The notes: generated from the sequence alone by a model not told the origin. A DNA stretch of 64,000 bases from Episyrphus balteatus (GCF_945859705.1 NC_079134.1:12441545-12505544), one strand, 5' to 3'; positions 47,453 through 59,065 are shown, counted from the stretch's first letter. Program-made: numbers and translations.

Positions 47453-50400
47453 GAAAACGAAATTTTCAAAAATTTCTTAAGTCGAAATAAGCTACTCTGT
47501 ATTATTGCCACAGATATAATAATCTCATTTTGTCTATTTTGTCTATTTTCGAATACTCTATAGACGCTTGAGACGTGTAGGCAGGCACATACCTAGAAAG
47601 AATTTCTCTATGTCCGACCTGCGATAAATAACTTAAAACTGCTTGCCTTGTAAGAAAGTTATCGACAAAGAGAGACCTTACTGTCCCAGCATCAATGTGC
47701 TCTTAGATGTAAGAATGATGGTGCCAGTCGATGATAGTGGAGCACTCGCTATACTCATATATGTACATTTTTACAAAACTTCCTTTCATGGTGCGACTCT
47801 ATCAGCTATTCTTTTATTTTTTTATTTTTTCATTTTATTTTAGTGTTTTGCGTCCTTAGCAAATACCGATGGCATAAATAATGCAACAGATCAATAGGTA
47901 CTACAAACATGCAAAAGTGATGCAAGAAGACTTTGGTTTTGTTGCAAGACAATTATCCGCCCTGCTGGGCCCAAGGGGACTTCATAAGGATTATCATCAT
48001 TTTCGTCGCTTCGTCGTCGTCGTCGGTCGTCGTGTGCTTGCGGGGCTTTATGTATGATTGCGGTGGTATTTCAAGTCAAACTCTGACATAGTTTGTTACA
48101 AAAGGAAGAAGAAAAAAAAAATATTAAAACATACATATTTGGCGAGAGAAGTTTAACACCTTTTTGGGATACGCTTAGAGGTGGGATTTTGTATTCAATT
48201 GTTTCCCTTGAGAGAGAGAGAGTAGGTATGGTAGAGGTGCCTTCAATTGAAGACCTTACACTTTGATGGAACATAAAATATTTCAAGGATGTTTATCGAT
48301 AAGGTAGTAATTTGCATTTAATGTTTTTATTTTTTTGGTTGAATAAGATGGATCGACGAAGGTCATCATCAAGTCTAACTTCAGTTAAAGTGCACTTGAT
48401 CAATCATGGGACTTCGTTATGGTCTTTATGGAATACATTTTGTTGGATCGGAAGACCTTTGAGGTCTTAGGCGATGGAATTAAATATATGAAGGCATCTG
48501 AATGAATCTTTTAAGGAGAATTTGAAAGGTGGCAACCCTTTTCAAAGGTTGTACTAGTTTTCACTTCCTTAAAGCCTTTTATTTAAAGGTTGTTAGTATT
48601 AAGGAATTGGAAGAAACATTTAAAACCTTTGATTTTTTAAGAAAATGGCGCCCAACAGAAGCCACCAAAAACGGTGAGGATTCCCCAGGTTTGCAATCTG
48701 ACTTCCGACACTTGTCTCACGATGCTTTTATTCTAGCTTTGATATCTTGAAACTTCATCAATCTTTAGGTTTCCTTATTTTCGCTTTTTGAAGATGTGTT
48801 ATGTCTAAAACGACAACACGACATGACCGACCGACTACCAACCGACGCCAACGATGACGGGACGTTTCTGTTCCCGTTGGAACATAGTGAAATGGCAGAC
48901 GTTGTTGACTACTTTCAATGTTCTTTTGTAGAACAAATCAAATAAACAGTTACTACTTACTTACTTGACTTGAAAGGGTCGCTGAACACACTGTTTTTGT
49001 TGCGGTTGTCGCGTCCGTGCTACTATAACACCTCTCTCGTTCGAAATGTATACAGCGGTTTATTTGCTAAGCCCGACAAACGTGCGCGTGCACAAGTTAG
49101 ATTCTTATCGAATTGTTCTTCAAAAAGAACAAAACAAAACCTCACCTCGCTTTTTTTTTTGCATGAACTTGCTAGAATAAGATGCATTTTAAATATTAAA
49201 ACTGCATCGTGTTTAGAGTAGAGTGAATATGCTTGTTGCTGAGGTTTATTGCAATCAAGGCACGTCTCGTCTGTTTTCTTCTATGGAATCTTATTATGCC
49301 CAGTAGCGCAGTAGCTGGGCTTTTGGAAGAATTTTTGCTGCTATACTCTTCAGAGTTTGAATAAGACAAATGTGTCCAGGTTATATAATCGACAGCAGTG
49401 AATCTTAATCACTTTTCTGTTCTGGTTTTATTGGGATTTCACAAGATAGATATTGAGTCTGGAGGAGCACCCTAACCTAAAACCTATGTCTAACGTTGAA
49501 CTAATAAAAGTTTAACTCTCATCGTGTGAAGTGCGCCACATTGCCTAGAGGGCAATGAAAAATGATTACCAGAAGAAGTTCTATACGCGGGTCTTGAAAA
49601 TGGCTTATATTCAATGCCAATTGCTATCTACATCAATTTGTTAGGGTTCTGATTTATTTTAACGGTTTTACATTAAGATACATTTGTGTTCAATAAATTT
49701 TAAAAATTTCTATAATTTATCTTTAAGATAATAAAAAAAAGTGAAAAAGCCTTTGTAGGTACATAATAAATTTGTATTCACATGAATCCTCAGATAATTT
49801 AAGCAAATTCATCATTTAATAAGGTTTTAAAAGCTTTGAAAGAGTTGAAATTTTATGAAAATCTTTTCAAAGCTTGTTACGATTCCATGGGCAGAATTAT
49901 ATCAAAAATCTTTTCTTTTAGTAATTTTACTGACTGATGTCATTTTGGCAGTGATAACTATCTTAAATCGAAGAAATTCATGAATTATAAATTTTAACTT
50001 GTTGAGGTCTGTGGGAAAAACTTCTGACAATATTACATCATGGTTCCTGTAGAAAAACTTGATTTGTGAGTAGGTGGAAAATGATTTAGTGAATAGTGTT
50101 TTTAAGAGAAAAACGAAAATCACTGCCACCTGGCCAAACAAATCATAAATCATTTTCTTTAATTTTAGTTGTGAAATAAGAAAAAATGATTGACTAATAA
50201 CATACATACGTAATTTGTTAGTATGGCGTTGTCATAAATCTTTTAAATAGAAACATAACTCACGAATTAAGTATACCTATACAGTGGAAAGTGAATTTTT
50301 TAGTCACCAACTCACATCTTTGAGCTTAAAATTTCTATTAAGGAAGAACTTTTTATAGATTTTCATAACTCTCAAATTAACCTAAAAATTATAGATAGTT

Positions 50401-50924
50401 ATAGTTTTTAGTGCACTTGTAGAAGTCTTCATTACAAAACATAACATTTAATGGTGTAAGATTTATTATGTTCACTTCGTTACGTAATTCATTCAATTTG
50501 GAATTACTTTAAAGCTGTTCTTTCATTATAACAAACCGTTGTTTACTATTAGTTAACCATCCAGCTTGTTTTTTTTTTTTTTCTTTAATCTTTATAAGTC
50601 GTTTTCCTTTCTTTGCCTAAGCTACTTTTATTTTGTTCACGACATAGGCATTATAAATTACTTTTAAATTAAACTTTGTTCTTTAGAACGTCAAAGAACT
50701 ACGAGCACACTTCGTAAATGAATTTATAAATAAATCTAATCGGATTTTAAATAAATAAGATTTTAATAATGCTGATTGATTTTATCTAAGAATGTTAAAA
50801 CTTATTTTTGATTTAACAAGACGTGCCTCGTCGGCAGGCTTAGAAACATACATATAAATTACCTAAGTCAGGGTTATGAAATTCATTTTTTTGTTTGTTT
50901 TATATCACAAATTAAAAAAAAGAT
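47453..50924. other. Mostly single-copy region; no gene recognised
   Basis: Contains a CGTCGCTTCGTCGTCGTCGT tract near 48005 and a GAGAGAGAGAG run near 48212. A richer block at 48800-49130 has short frames (83 codons plus at 48970) without known domains. Could be regulatory or UTR sequence of a neighbouring gene. Confidence 0.35.
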
Positions 50925-51637
50925 ACTTAGTCGAGTCAAATTAGACATAAAATTTGTAAAATCTCGGAATCCAGGGAAAGTCGATGCATCTGAAAAACGA
51001 GTATAGGGCTGCATTACTAAAAGGTCAAATAAGAAAGTTAAAAAAAAAAATTTCACCGCTCTCGATTACAACAATTTGTATGGACCGTTTACTGTCAGTC
51101 CGTATGCAAGCGTTCAATCGGAATTGCTATCTCATTTTAGATTTTGCTCAAACTTTGTAGGGATGTTCTCTAGGACTGTAAGGAAGCAAATCCGTGATGA
51201 TTTAATTTTAAGTTGCGTGGTTTCCCCGCTACCCGCATTCGAACTTTTTCAGAAGGTCATTTTTATCTTATTATAGCTTTGCCTCTACTAAAGATATCTT
51301 TTTGTTTGAAACGGAATTTTAAGGCTTAAGAATAGTAATTTTTGAAAATATATTAAAAAATTACGTAATAATTAACCCTGAATTAAAAATAATTTTTTAA
51401 AAACTTGTAATTTTGCTGATTTTTCATGGTTTTTGACTGGCTCCAGAACCTTGGATAATATATGTAGGAAGCTTATACTTACCAAATAATAAATATAGAT
51501 ATTTTTCAACAAAATACATCTTAAATGAGTTCGATGGCTGTACTCCTTATGCAAAAATTTAAGTTCAAAGTATTGAGTATTTTAAAAAAGCTAATTTTTA
51601 TACTGTCATTTTATACGATTTGACTAAACGAAGAAAT

Positions 51638-51817
51638 TGTTGAAATTGTACTTGTTTAAAGAATCTACTTTATTGTTTATTTATATTGTTCAAGCAACTT
51701 AATATTTATATGTTTGTAAAATAAAATTTTCATTATTTATTTTTGCTACAATCTTCAAACAAATAAGTCCTTTTATTTAGAAGCTGGAACAAATACATTT
51801 CTTATAGCTTTCCAAAA
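51638..51817 (+). repeat. 5' LTR of the copia element
   Basis: 180 bp beginning TGTTGAAATTGTACTTG and ending TTTCCAAAA just before the primer site. It contains AATAAA at 51720-51725, a candidate polyadenylation signal. The promoter should lie here, but no single TATA box stands out from the AT-rich sequence. Confidence 0.9.
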
Positions 51818-51831
51818 GGTTATGGGCCCAG
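51818..51831 (+). other. Primer-binding site, complementary to initiator tRNA-Met (internal)
   Basis: GGTTATGGGCCCAG directly follows the LTR. It is the complement of the anticodon-arm region of insect initiator tRNA-Met, not of its 3' end. This is the half-tRNA priming arrangement known from Drosophila copia. Only 40 bp separate it from the first ATG. Confidence 0.8.
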
Positions 51832-51871
51832 GATCGCTGGACAATATAATTGCATATTAAAAGAAAATAAT

Positions 51872-54800
51872 TTGTTCAAAGGAATCATGTCGTCGATTCC
51901 AGCTATTGAAAAATTAAAAGGACGTGAGAATTTCGAAGATTGGAAATTCGCAGTACAGAATTTTCTGGAGCATGAAGATCTGTGGGAAAGCGTTCTCGGA
52001 ACAGAAAAAGATGCTAAGAAAATTTCAAAAGCGAAAACAAAGATAATTTTACTGATCGATCCAATAAATTTCGTTCATGTTAAGACGGCAACTACTGCAA
52101 AACTGGTTTGGGATCGTTTAGAAGCTGCTTTTGCCGACAAAGGTCTTACACGAAGAGTTGGTTTATTGAGGACTTTGTTGAATACGAAGTTGAAGACTTG
52201 TGATTCAGTTGATTCGTATGTGAATAAAGTTATCACAACAGCCCACAAATTAAATTCACTTGGAATGGAAGTATCCGAGGAATGGATAGGGTCATTGTTA
52301 TTGGCCGGACTGGGTGACGAGTACAGGCCGATGATTATGGGTTTGGAAAGTTCTGGGGTCCCAATAACAGGAGACTCAATTAAAACAAAACTCTTACAAG
52401 ACGTTAAAGATGATGCTTGCGAATCTAGTGATGATCCAATCGCTTTCTTTGGAAAGAATTCAAGAAAGAAATCATCATGCAAAAATAATCAACGTCGAGC
52501 GACTGAATTCAAATGTTTTGAATGCAAACAGAATGGACATTATGCTAAAAATTGTCCGAACAAACGTAAGGCTACAGACAGCCACGGAAGACAGGTGCTT
52601 TTCACATCGCTCATGGCAAGTGGTAGTCGTGAGAATAGTCATGAATGGTTTATTGACTCGGGAGCTTCTGAACACATGACGAATAGAAAAGATTGGTTAA
52701 GAAATTTAACCAAAGTCAAGAAAGAAGAAGTGACAGTTGCGGATGCTTATAACTTGGACGTAGAAGCAAAAGGAGATGTTGACCTAGAAATTTTAATCGA
52801 TGGCAAGTTGAAGACAGTTACCGTGAAAGACATTCTATATATCCCGAAATTATGTGCAAATCTTTTATCCGTCAGCCAAATGACAAAAAATGGTCTGATC
52901 GTTGAGTTTAAAGATGATAAATGCACAATTTCGAATAAAAGAACACTGGTTGCAACTGGAAATAGAATTAACGGTAAGCTCTTCAGGCTAGATGTTCCAA
53001 GGCAAGTGGAAAATGCGATTAACATGTTTGCTGAGAAGAAAATTTCTTACGAGTTATGGCATCGAAGACTGGGGCACGTGAGTCATGAAACTATGAACAA
53101 GATGAAGAAGGGATCTGTGAATGGTTTAGATTTCATAGATGTGAAAAATGAAAAATGTGTCAAATGTATCGAAGGTAAGCACTCGAGAAAATCTTTTCCT
53201 TCATCAGAATCGAAAACAAGTGAAGTTCTGGAACTTGTTCATTCTGATATCTGTGGACCCATGGAACAGAAGTCACTTGGTGGGGCTTATTATCTTCTGA
53301 CATTTTTGGATGATTTTTCACACAAAGTTTTTATCTATGTATTGAAATCTAAGTCAGATGTCATGGAAACGTTTATTTCGTTCAAAAGTTTGGTTGAAAA
53401 CCAAACGAACAAGAAGATCAAAACATTTCGAACCGACAATGGAGGCGAGTTCTGTAATCGTGCATTTGACAGTTTTTTAAGCAAATGCGGGATAAGGCAT
53501 CAAACAACAGTTGCCTATACTCCTCAACAGAATGGCAAAGCCGAAAGAATGAATCGCACTCTCATTGAAAAAGCTCGGTGCATGATTTCTGATGCTGGTG
53601 TCGAAAAAACGTTTTGGGGCGAGGCATTGTTGTATGCGGCTTATTTAATAAACCGAATACCAAGTAGAGTGCTTGAAGATTTCAAAACACCTGAAGAGAT
53701 CTGGTCAGGCAAAAAACCAGATGTGTCTCATTTGCGTGTATTTGGGTCAACAGTTATGGTGCATGTCCCTAAAGAAAAGAGGAAAAAGCTTGATGTCAAA
53801 TCTATCAAATGTATTATGACTGGTTACTGTGAAGACTCAAAAGCCTATCGGGTGTATGATCCTAAGAAGAGGAAGCTCATAAAATGTTGCGATGTTATTT
53901 TCTTGGAAGATCAACCATTTGGACAGGTAATTTCTGAAAACAATATTAATAATTTTGTTTTGTCTTTCGAAGACTCTTCAGTGGGGGCTATTGAAGGTAG
54001 CGAAAATCATAGTTCTATAGAAGAAGCAAACGACAACAACGATGAATTTTTGAATATCAATGCCGAAACTGAAAATAGAGAGGAAGAACAAACCGGACCT
54101 GCTCAAATTGAAGAGGAAGTTTTTGAATCTAATCAAGAAGATTTGACTGAAATTGCAACTTCGTCGAAGTCTGTTAGAAAATCAGAAAGAGTTAGGAAAC
54201 CAACAAAATTTTATAATTGCGTTACATACCTAGCAAATGACGAAAGTAATAACGACCCTCTTACTTACAAAGATGCTATTTCAAGCAAAGAAGCAGATAA
54301 CTGGAAAGAAGCAATCAATAGTGAATATGCTTCTTTATTGGCGAATGAAACTTGGGAGTTAGCTGATTTACCTCCAGACAAGAAGATACTGAGTACCAAA
54401 TGGGTTTTCAAAACGAAGTCAGATGTCGATGGGAAAGTCATTCGGTACAAAGCTCGACTTGTGGCAAGAGGTTGTAATCAACGGTACGGCATAGATTACG
54501 AAGAAACATTTTCTCCTGTTGTAAGATATGAGTCCATCCGATTCTTACTTGCTTTGGCAGCTCGAAAAGATTTAGAAATAGAACAGATGGATGCAATAAC
54601 TGCATTCTTACAAGGTGACTTAAGTGATGAAATTTATATAAAACAACCGGAAGGTTTCGAGAAGGGAGAGAAAGTGCTTCGATTAAAGAAATCAATCTAT
54701 GGACTGAAGCAGTCTTCTCGAATATGGAACCTTAAGTTGGATAAAGTGCTTAAAGAATTTGGAATGAAGCAATCAGAACTTGATCCATGCATTTATTTTC

Positions 54801-55810
54801 AACATGTTGATGGGAAAATGTTAATAGTTGCTGTTTATGTTGATGATTTCCTCATTCTGGATAACCATCCCAAGCTAAAACATCAATTGAAAGAGAATTT
54901 AATGAATAATTTTCATATGAAGGATATTGGACCTTCGAATTCATTTTTGGGGTTAAAGTTAACAAGAGATAAGAAGAAAGGTTTAATCTGGATTGATCAA
55001 GAAAAATATATTTTGAAAATGATCGATAAGTTTGGATTAAGCAATTCCAACGAATGTTCAACACCAATGGACATTAATCAAAAATTAACGAAGAAGATGT
55101 CACCTCAAACAGAATCCGAACGTCAAGAAATGTGTAATATACCATACCAAGAATTAATAGGTAGTCTTTTGTTCACCGCACAAGTTTCTCGACCGGACTT
55201 CAGTTATGCGGTTAACTATTTAAGCCGTTTTAACCAAAATCCTGGGAAAGCACATTGGGTAGCAGCAAAGAGAGTATTGCGTTATCTGAAGGGAACTGCA
55301 AACTTAAAGATGTGTTATTCAAGAGAAGAAACAAGCGAAAGTTTAATCACTGGGTACTGTGATGCCGATTATGCTGGTGATGTTGATGAACGAAAGTCGA
55401 TCACAGGTTATATATTTAAAATGCAAGGTGGAGCAATTTCTTGGTGTTCCCGTAAGCAGCCAACGGTAGCCTTATCGACAACCGAGGCTGAATATATGGC
55501 CATGAGTATGGCAATACAAGAAGTATTATGGCTCAATGGTCTTCAAAATGAACTTCTACCGGATGATAAACAAAATATAATTCTGTTTTGCGACAATCAG
55601 GGTGCTATATGTCTATCATCGACTACGGTCTATCATGCTAGGACTAAGCATATAGATGTTAGACACCATTTCATCCGAAATGTAATCAACGATCAACTCG
55701 TCAAGATTCAATATTTGAAAACCTCACAAATGATTGCAGATAGTTTGACAAAGAGTCTTCCGACTGAAAAGTCAACCTATTGTACAAAATTAATGGGTCT
55801 AATAAATTAG
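51872..55810 (+). CDS. Copia-type Gag-Pol polyprotein
   Basis: One uninterrupted 1312-codon frame encodes everything needed for the element's cycle: capsid, protease, integrase, reverse transcriptase and RNase H. Gag occupies about 1-235, with a CCHC zinc knuckle at C215, C218, H223 and C228. The protease active site is D262-S263-G264. The integrase has a zinc-binding H397, H402, C429, C432 and catalytic D459, D522 and E558 with 35 residues between the last two. The reverse transcriptase has YVDD at 989-992. RNase H has D1164, E1205 or E1207, and D1241. Gag and Pol are in a single frame, as in copia. The ATG at 51872 is the first in frame; the Met at residue 6 (51887, MSSIPAIEKLKG) is a likely alternative start because copia Gag proteins usually begin close to this motif. 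No stop or frameshift is seen. Confidence 0.95.
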   Translation: MFKGIMSSIPAIEKLKGRENFEDWKFAVQNFLEHEDLWESVLGTEKDAKKISKAKTKIILLIDPINFVHVKTATTAKLVWDRLEAAFADKGLTRRVGLLRTLLNTKLKTCDSVDSYVNKVITTAHKLNSLGMEVSEEWIGSLLLAGLGDEYRPMIMGLESSGVPITGDSIKTKLLQDVKDDACESSDDPIAFFGKNSRKKSSCKNNQRRATEFKCFECKQNGHYAKNCPNKRKATDSHGRQVLFTSLMASGSRENSHEWFIDSGASEHMTNRKDWLRNLTKVKKEEVTVADAYNLDVEAKGDVDLEILIDGKLKTVTVKDILYIPKLCANLLSVSQMTKNGLIVEFKDDKCTISNKRTLVATGNRINGKLFRLDVPRQVENAINMFAEKKISYELWHRRLGHVSHETMNKMKKGSVNGLDFIDVKNEKCVKCIEGKHSRKSFPSSESKTSEVLELVHSDICGPMEQKSLGGAYYLLTFLDDFSHKVFIYVLKSKSDVMETFISFKSLVENQTNKKIKTFRTDNGGEFCNRAFDSFLSKCGIRHQTTVAYTPQQNGKAERMNRTLIEKARCMISDAGVEKTFWGEALLYAAYLINRIPSRVLEDFKTPEEIWSGKKPDVSHLRVFGSTVMVHVPKEKRKKLDVKSIKCIMTGYCEDSKAYRVYDPKKRKLIKCCDVIFLEDQPFGQVISENNINNFVLSFEDSSVGAIEGSENHSSIEEANDNNDEFLNINAETENREEEQTGPAQIEEEVFESNQEDLTEIATSSKSVRKSERVRKPTKFYNCVTYLANDESNNDPLTYKDAISSKEADNWKEAINSEYASLLANETWELADLPPDKKILSTKWVFKTKSDVDGKVIRYKARLVARGCNQRYGIDYEETFSPVVRYESIRFLLALAARKDLEIEQMDAITAFLQGDLSDEIYIKQPEGFEKGEKVLRLKKSIYGLKQSSRIWNLKLDKVLKEFGMKQSELDPCIYFQHVDGKMLIVAVYVDDFLILDNHPKLKHQLKENLMNNFHMKDIGPSNSFLGLKLTRDKKKGLIWIDQEKYILKMIDKFGLSNSNECSTPMDINQKLTKKMSPQTESERQEMCNIPYQELIGSLLFTAQVSRPDFSYAVNYLSRFNQNPGKAHWVAAKRVLRYLKGTANLKMCYSREETSESLITGYCDADYAGDVDERKSITGYIFKMQGGAISWCSRKQPTVALSTTEAEYMAMSMAIQEVLWLNGLQNELLPDDKQNIILFCDNQGAICLSSTTVYHARTKHIDVRHHFIRNVINDQLVKIQYLKTSQMIADSLTKSLPTEKSTYCTKLMGLIN

Positions 55811-55815
55811 ATTCT

Positions 55816-55823
55816 AGTGGGGG
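55816..55823 (+). other. Polypurine tract of the copia element
   Basis: AGTGGGGG lies immediately before the 3' LTR, where plus-strand DNA synthesis is primed. It is short and contains one pyrimidine. Confidence 0.6.
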
Positions 55824-56003
55824 TGTTGAAATTGTACTTGTTTAAAGAATCTACTTTATTGTTTATTTATATTGTTCAAGCAACTTAATATTTATATGTT
55901 TGTAAAATAAAATTTTCATTATTTATTCTTGCTACAATCTTCAAACAAATAAGTCCTTTTATTTAGAAGCTGGAACAAATACATTTCTTATAGCTTTCCA
56001 AAA
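55824..56003 (+). repeat. 3' LTR of the copia element
   Basis: 180 bp, identical to the 5' LTR except C at 55928 (T at 51742). AATAAA at 55906-55911 could direct polyadenylation. It is followed by the target duplication GAAAT (56004-56008). Confidence 0.9.
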
Positions 56004-56952
56004 GAAATGTGAAACTTACAGTGTGTTAAGCTAAGAGTACGAACTAAATATGCTATTAATTTCATGCTTCTATCTTATGTCAAACATAGTGCAATCATAG
56101 CACTATCATAAGTAGGGGTTTTTTTGGCTTTTTAGCATTTTTGCGAATTTTCAAACAAGCGGTACACTAAGAAGATATGAAAATAACACAATTTTATTTA
56201 GAGGACTTTAAGTTAAAAGTTTCAACTTAACACACTGTTAGTTTCATGTTTCTATCTTTAGTCAAATTGTAAAAAATCATAGTATAAAAAAATATTTTTT
56301 CAAGAAACTCAAAACTTTGAACTTAAAATTTTTGCATAAGGAGTACAGCCATCGAGTTCATTTTAGATTTATTTTGTTGAAAAATATCTATATTTATTAT
56401 TTGGTAAGTATAAGCTTCCTACATATAATACCCAAGGTCCCGGAGCCAGTCAAAAACCATGAGAAATCAGCAAAATTACCAGTTTTTCAAAAATTATTTT
56501 TAATTCAGGGATAATTATTACGTAATTTTTTAATATATATTCAAAAATTACTACTCTTAAGCTTTAAAATGGCGTTTCAAACAAAAAGATATCTTTAGTA
56601 GACGCAAAGTTATAATAACATAAAAATGACCTTCTGAAAAAGTTCGAATGCGGGTAGCGGGGAAACCACGCAACTTAAAATTAAATCATCATGGATTTGC
56701 TTCCTTACAGTCCTAGAGAACATCCCTACAAAGTTTGATCAAAATCTAAAATGAGACAGCAATTCCGATTGACGCTTGCATACGGAATGACAGTAAACGG
56801 TCCATAAAAACTGTTGTAATCGAGAGCGGTGAAATTTTTTTTTTTAACTTTCTTATTTGACCCTTTTATAATGCAGCCCTATACTCGTTTTTCAGATGCA
56901 TCGACTTTCCCTGGATTCCGAGGTATAAAGCTAATTTGACTCCACTAACTTA

Positions 56953-57066
56953 TTTCAAATAAAAAAAATTTGCACTACAAAAAAAAATATTTGCTACAAG
57001 ACTGCTACAGAAAAATATTTACTAACAAAGAAAAAAATAACAAAAATAATAAAAAATTATTAAAAT

Positions 57067-57104
<38 letters not shown>

Positions 57105-57358
57105 TATTTTAAGTGAATTGATTGATTGAAAAATATTTACATTAAAAAAAAAATATTTATTGCAACTGAAAAAAAGGTTTTTTTATTTTTGCAACTGAAA
57201 AATATTTGCATAAAAAAAGATTGCATTAAAAAAACTGTAATTGGAACAGGAAAATATTTGCATTGAAATTAAAGTTTGCAATTAAAAATATTTTGCATCA
57301 AAAAAAATTGTATGCTAATACAAAATGTTGTGCTTTGAAAAAAAAAGAGGCTGATTTT
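56953..57358. repeat. Low-complexity tract with a 34-base T run
   Basis: Contains repeated AAAATATTT(G/A)CA-like phrases and a 34-T run at 57069-57102. The segment around it (ATAATAAAAAATTATTAAAA before the T run, TTTTAAGTG..TTGATTG after it) matches 13660-13720, where the T run is short. It ends at AAAAAAGAGGCTGATTTT, the inner edge of the next element. Confidence 0.55.
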
Positions 57359-59065
57359 ACGTGATAACGTCGTCAGAAAACAGATTGTGTAGTTTTGTTT
57401 AAAATGAGTCAATTGAAGAGTTTACTTTTTCAAACAATCATAATTTACAAGAAAAAGCTTAAAGAAAATACCTTTCTTATTTTCTCATTATATTAATTTT
57501 TTTATTTTAAAAGCTTACAAAAAAAATTATGCAATTTAAAAGCCAATTATTTCTTCTTTTATTTTTAAATTTTTATAATGGGCAAAGAGTATAAAAAAAA
57601 TTTATTGAAAACAATCATTTTCATCAAAAAAAGCAAAGAAAACATGAATTTTTATCTTCTCACGTCATCTTAATTCCATTTTTTTCCCAAACAACCTATA
57701 CAAAATTTTATACCATCTGAAAGCTTGTTGTCTTAGCTCAAAATATGTATATATATATATCAGGTCTATGAGACATCTACAAAAAGAGCTAGAATTTTTT
57801 GAACTCCATGTATTTTCATCAAAAAAAGCATGAAAACAATGACAACCTATAAAAATTTTTATAACATGTGAAAGCTTATTGTTTCACCTTTCACATGACG
57901 GTGAAAGATTTCAAAGATGCCTACAAGAAAAGTTAGAATTTTTTAAAGTCAACCATGTCGAATTTCCAGACTGAGATTACAGTACTTCCCACACTGGTGG
58001 CTGTTCGGGGGGCAACATATCTCCACTGGTGTTTTGAGTGTTTTCGCAAGTTTCTTGTTTAACATTGTGTAGCTTGTAGTTAGTCTACCGTTATGTGTGA
58101 TATACCAAATAAAAGGTAATTCTATAAGGATGCTCAATAAAGTTTAATAAAATTTCTATGTGCTCTAAATCAAAAGTTATAACCTGTTGAATTCCAACAT
58201 TTTATTTTACCGTTATCTCAAAATTGTTTTGTTTTTAAAAATGATTGAAATTTCGCACGCATATAGTCGTGGCTATACTCTATCAACCCTCTATATATTT
58301 TATTTCTCTATCTGTTAAAGAAAAAAAGATAAAAATAAAAAACGATGAAAATCGTTTAAAAACGGTCAAAAAACCTGTTTTTTTTAAACTTATTTTTCCT
58401 GTTATTCAGTCAAAAATCATTTAAGAACTCCAATTATTTGCACATGTATGCGGATAGCCCAGGCCTATAAATTCAGGATTTTTTGAACGCTCCAAAAAAA
58501 AAACTAAAAATCAAAAACTACCCAAAAATACCCCTAAAAAATAGGTGTTTTTCAAAAAATCATATTTCGAAATGCAGTGTATTTAAAAAAAATCGATATT
58601 AGAAGCCTAATTTTTTTCCCCCATCTTTCATCTGACATCTTTAGAATTGTCAAAAAAAATTTCCCCTACCCATAATCATCATTTTGTCATAGCCCTAACA
58701 CGTGTGCAACGTTTAGACAAAACGTTATACCTTACTTTCAAAATTTTTTTGAATTTTTTCTCAAATGCAGTGCAATTCTCTACAACTTCGCGTTTAGATT
58801 TTAGACAAAATTTCATCGTTCCGTTTTACCCCTGTTTACCCTATTAAATGACGGAATTTTTAAAAATCCTTCATTTGGATTAAGCCATAGGTTATTATCT
58901 TTCAAATTAGCTATAGAAGATTTTTATATCTCTAATAGTTTATTTTTAATTCTGAATTTAAATTTTGTGCCGCACTGCGAAAGTGCGAGAGTATAACGTT
59001 AGAAAATGGCGTCACTTTTTTGTGGTGGCTGCCATGGTTCATCGATTTATAAGACGTTATCACGT
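57359..59065 (+). mobile_element. ACGTGATAACGTC-family element, copy E (both ends present)
   Basis: ACGTGATAACGTC at 57359-57371 and its inverse GACGTTATCACGT at 59053-59065 enclose 1707 bp, the most complete copy with both tips. It carries the two ~187-bp sub-units, the GTGGCTGTTCGGGGGGCAAC block near 58000, and the CGCACTGCGAAAGTGCG stem-loop at 58971-58987. Upstream AAAAAAGAGG is a remnant of the block seen at the inner end of copy D. No transposase and no certain target duplication. Confidence 0.75.

Larger units (their letters stand above)
51638..56003 (+). mobile_element. Complete, young Ty1/copia LTR retrotransposon (4366 bp)
   Basis: Two 180-bp LTRs flank one open Gag-Pol frame, with a 5-bp duplication GAAAT outside (51633-51637 and 56004-56008). 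LTRs start TGTTG and end CAAAA, an imperfect inverse. They differ at one base (51742 T, 55928 C), which implies recent insertion. The domain order protease-integrase-reverse transcriptase-RNase H defines Ty1/copia. All coding motifs appear intact, so the copy may be competent for movement. Confidence 0.95.
50925..56952. repeat. Fold-back with ~725-bp arms, one arm interrupted by the copia element
   Basis: The left arm is 50925-51637 continuing at 56009-56030; the right arm is 56226-56952. They pair along their length (for example GAGTATAGGGCTGCATTA near 50999 with its inverse near 56868, and the TTGCTGATTTTTCATGGTTT block near 51413 with its inverse at 56455). The pairing resumes across the retrotransposon: GACTAAACGAAGAAAT before it and GTGAAACTTACAGTGTGTTA after it together match one continuous stretch ending at 56226. 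The loop (56031-56225) is ~195 bp. No coding capacity; class unknown. Confidence 0.75.

Noticed and set aside
54265..55067. Minus-strand open frames inside the copia element
   Set aside because: Antisense shadows of the Gag-Pol frame, with no independent motifs.
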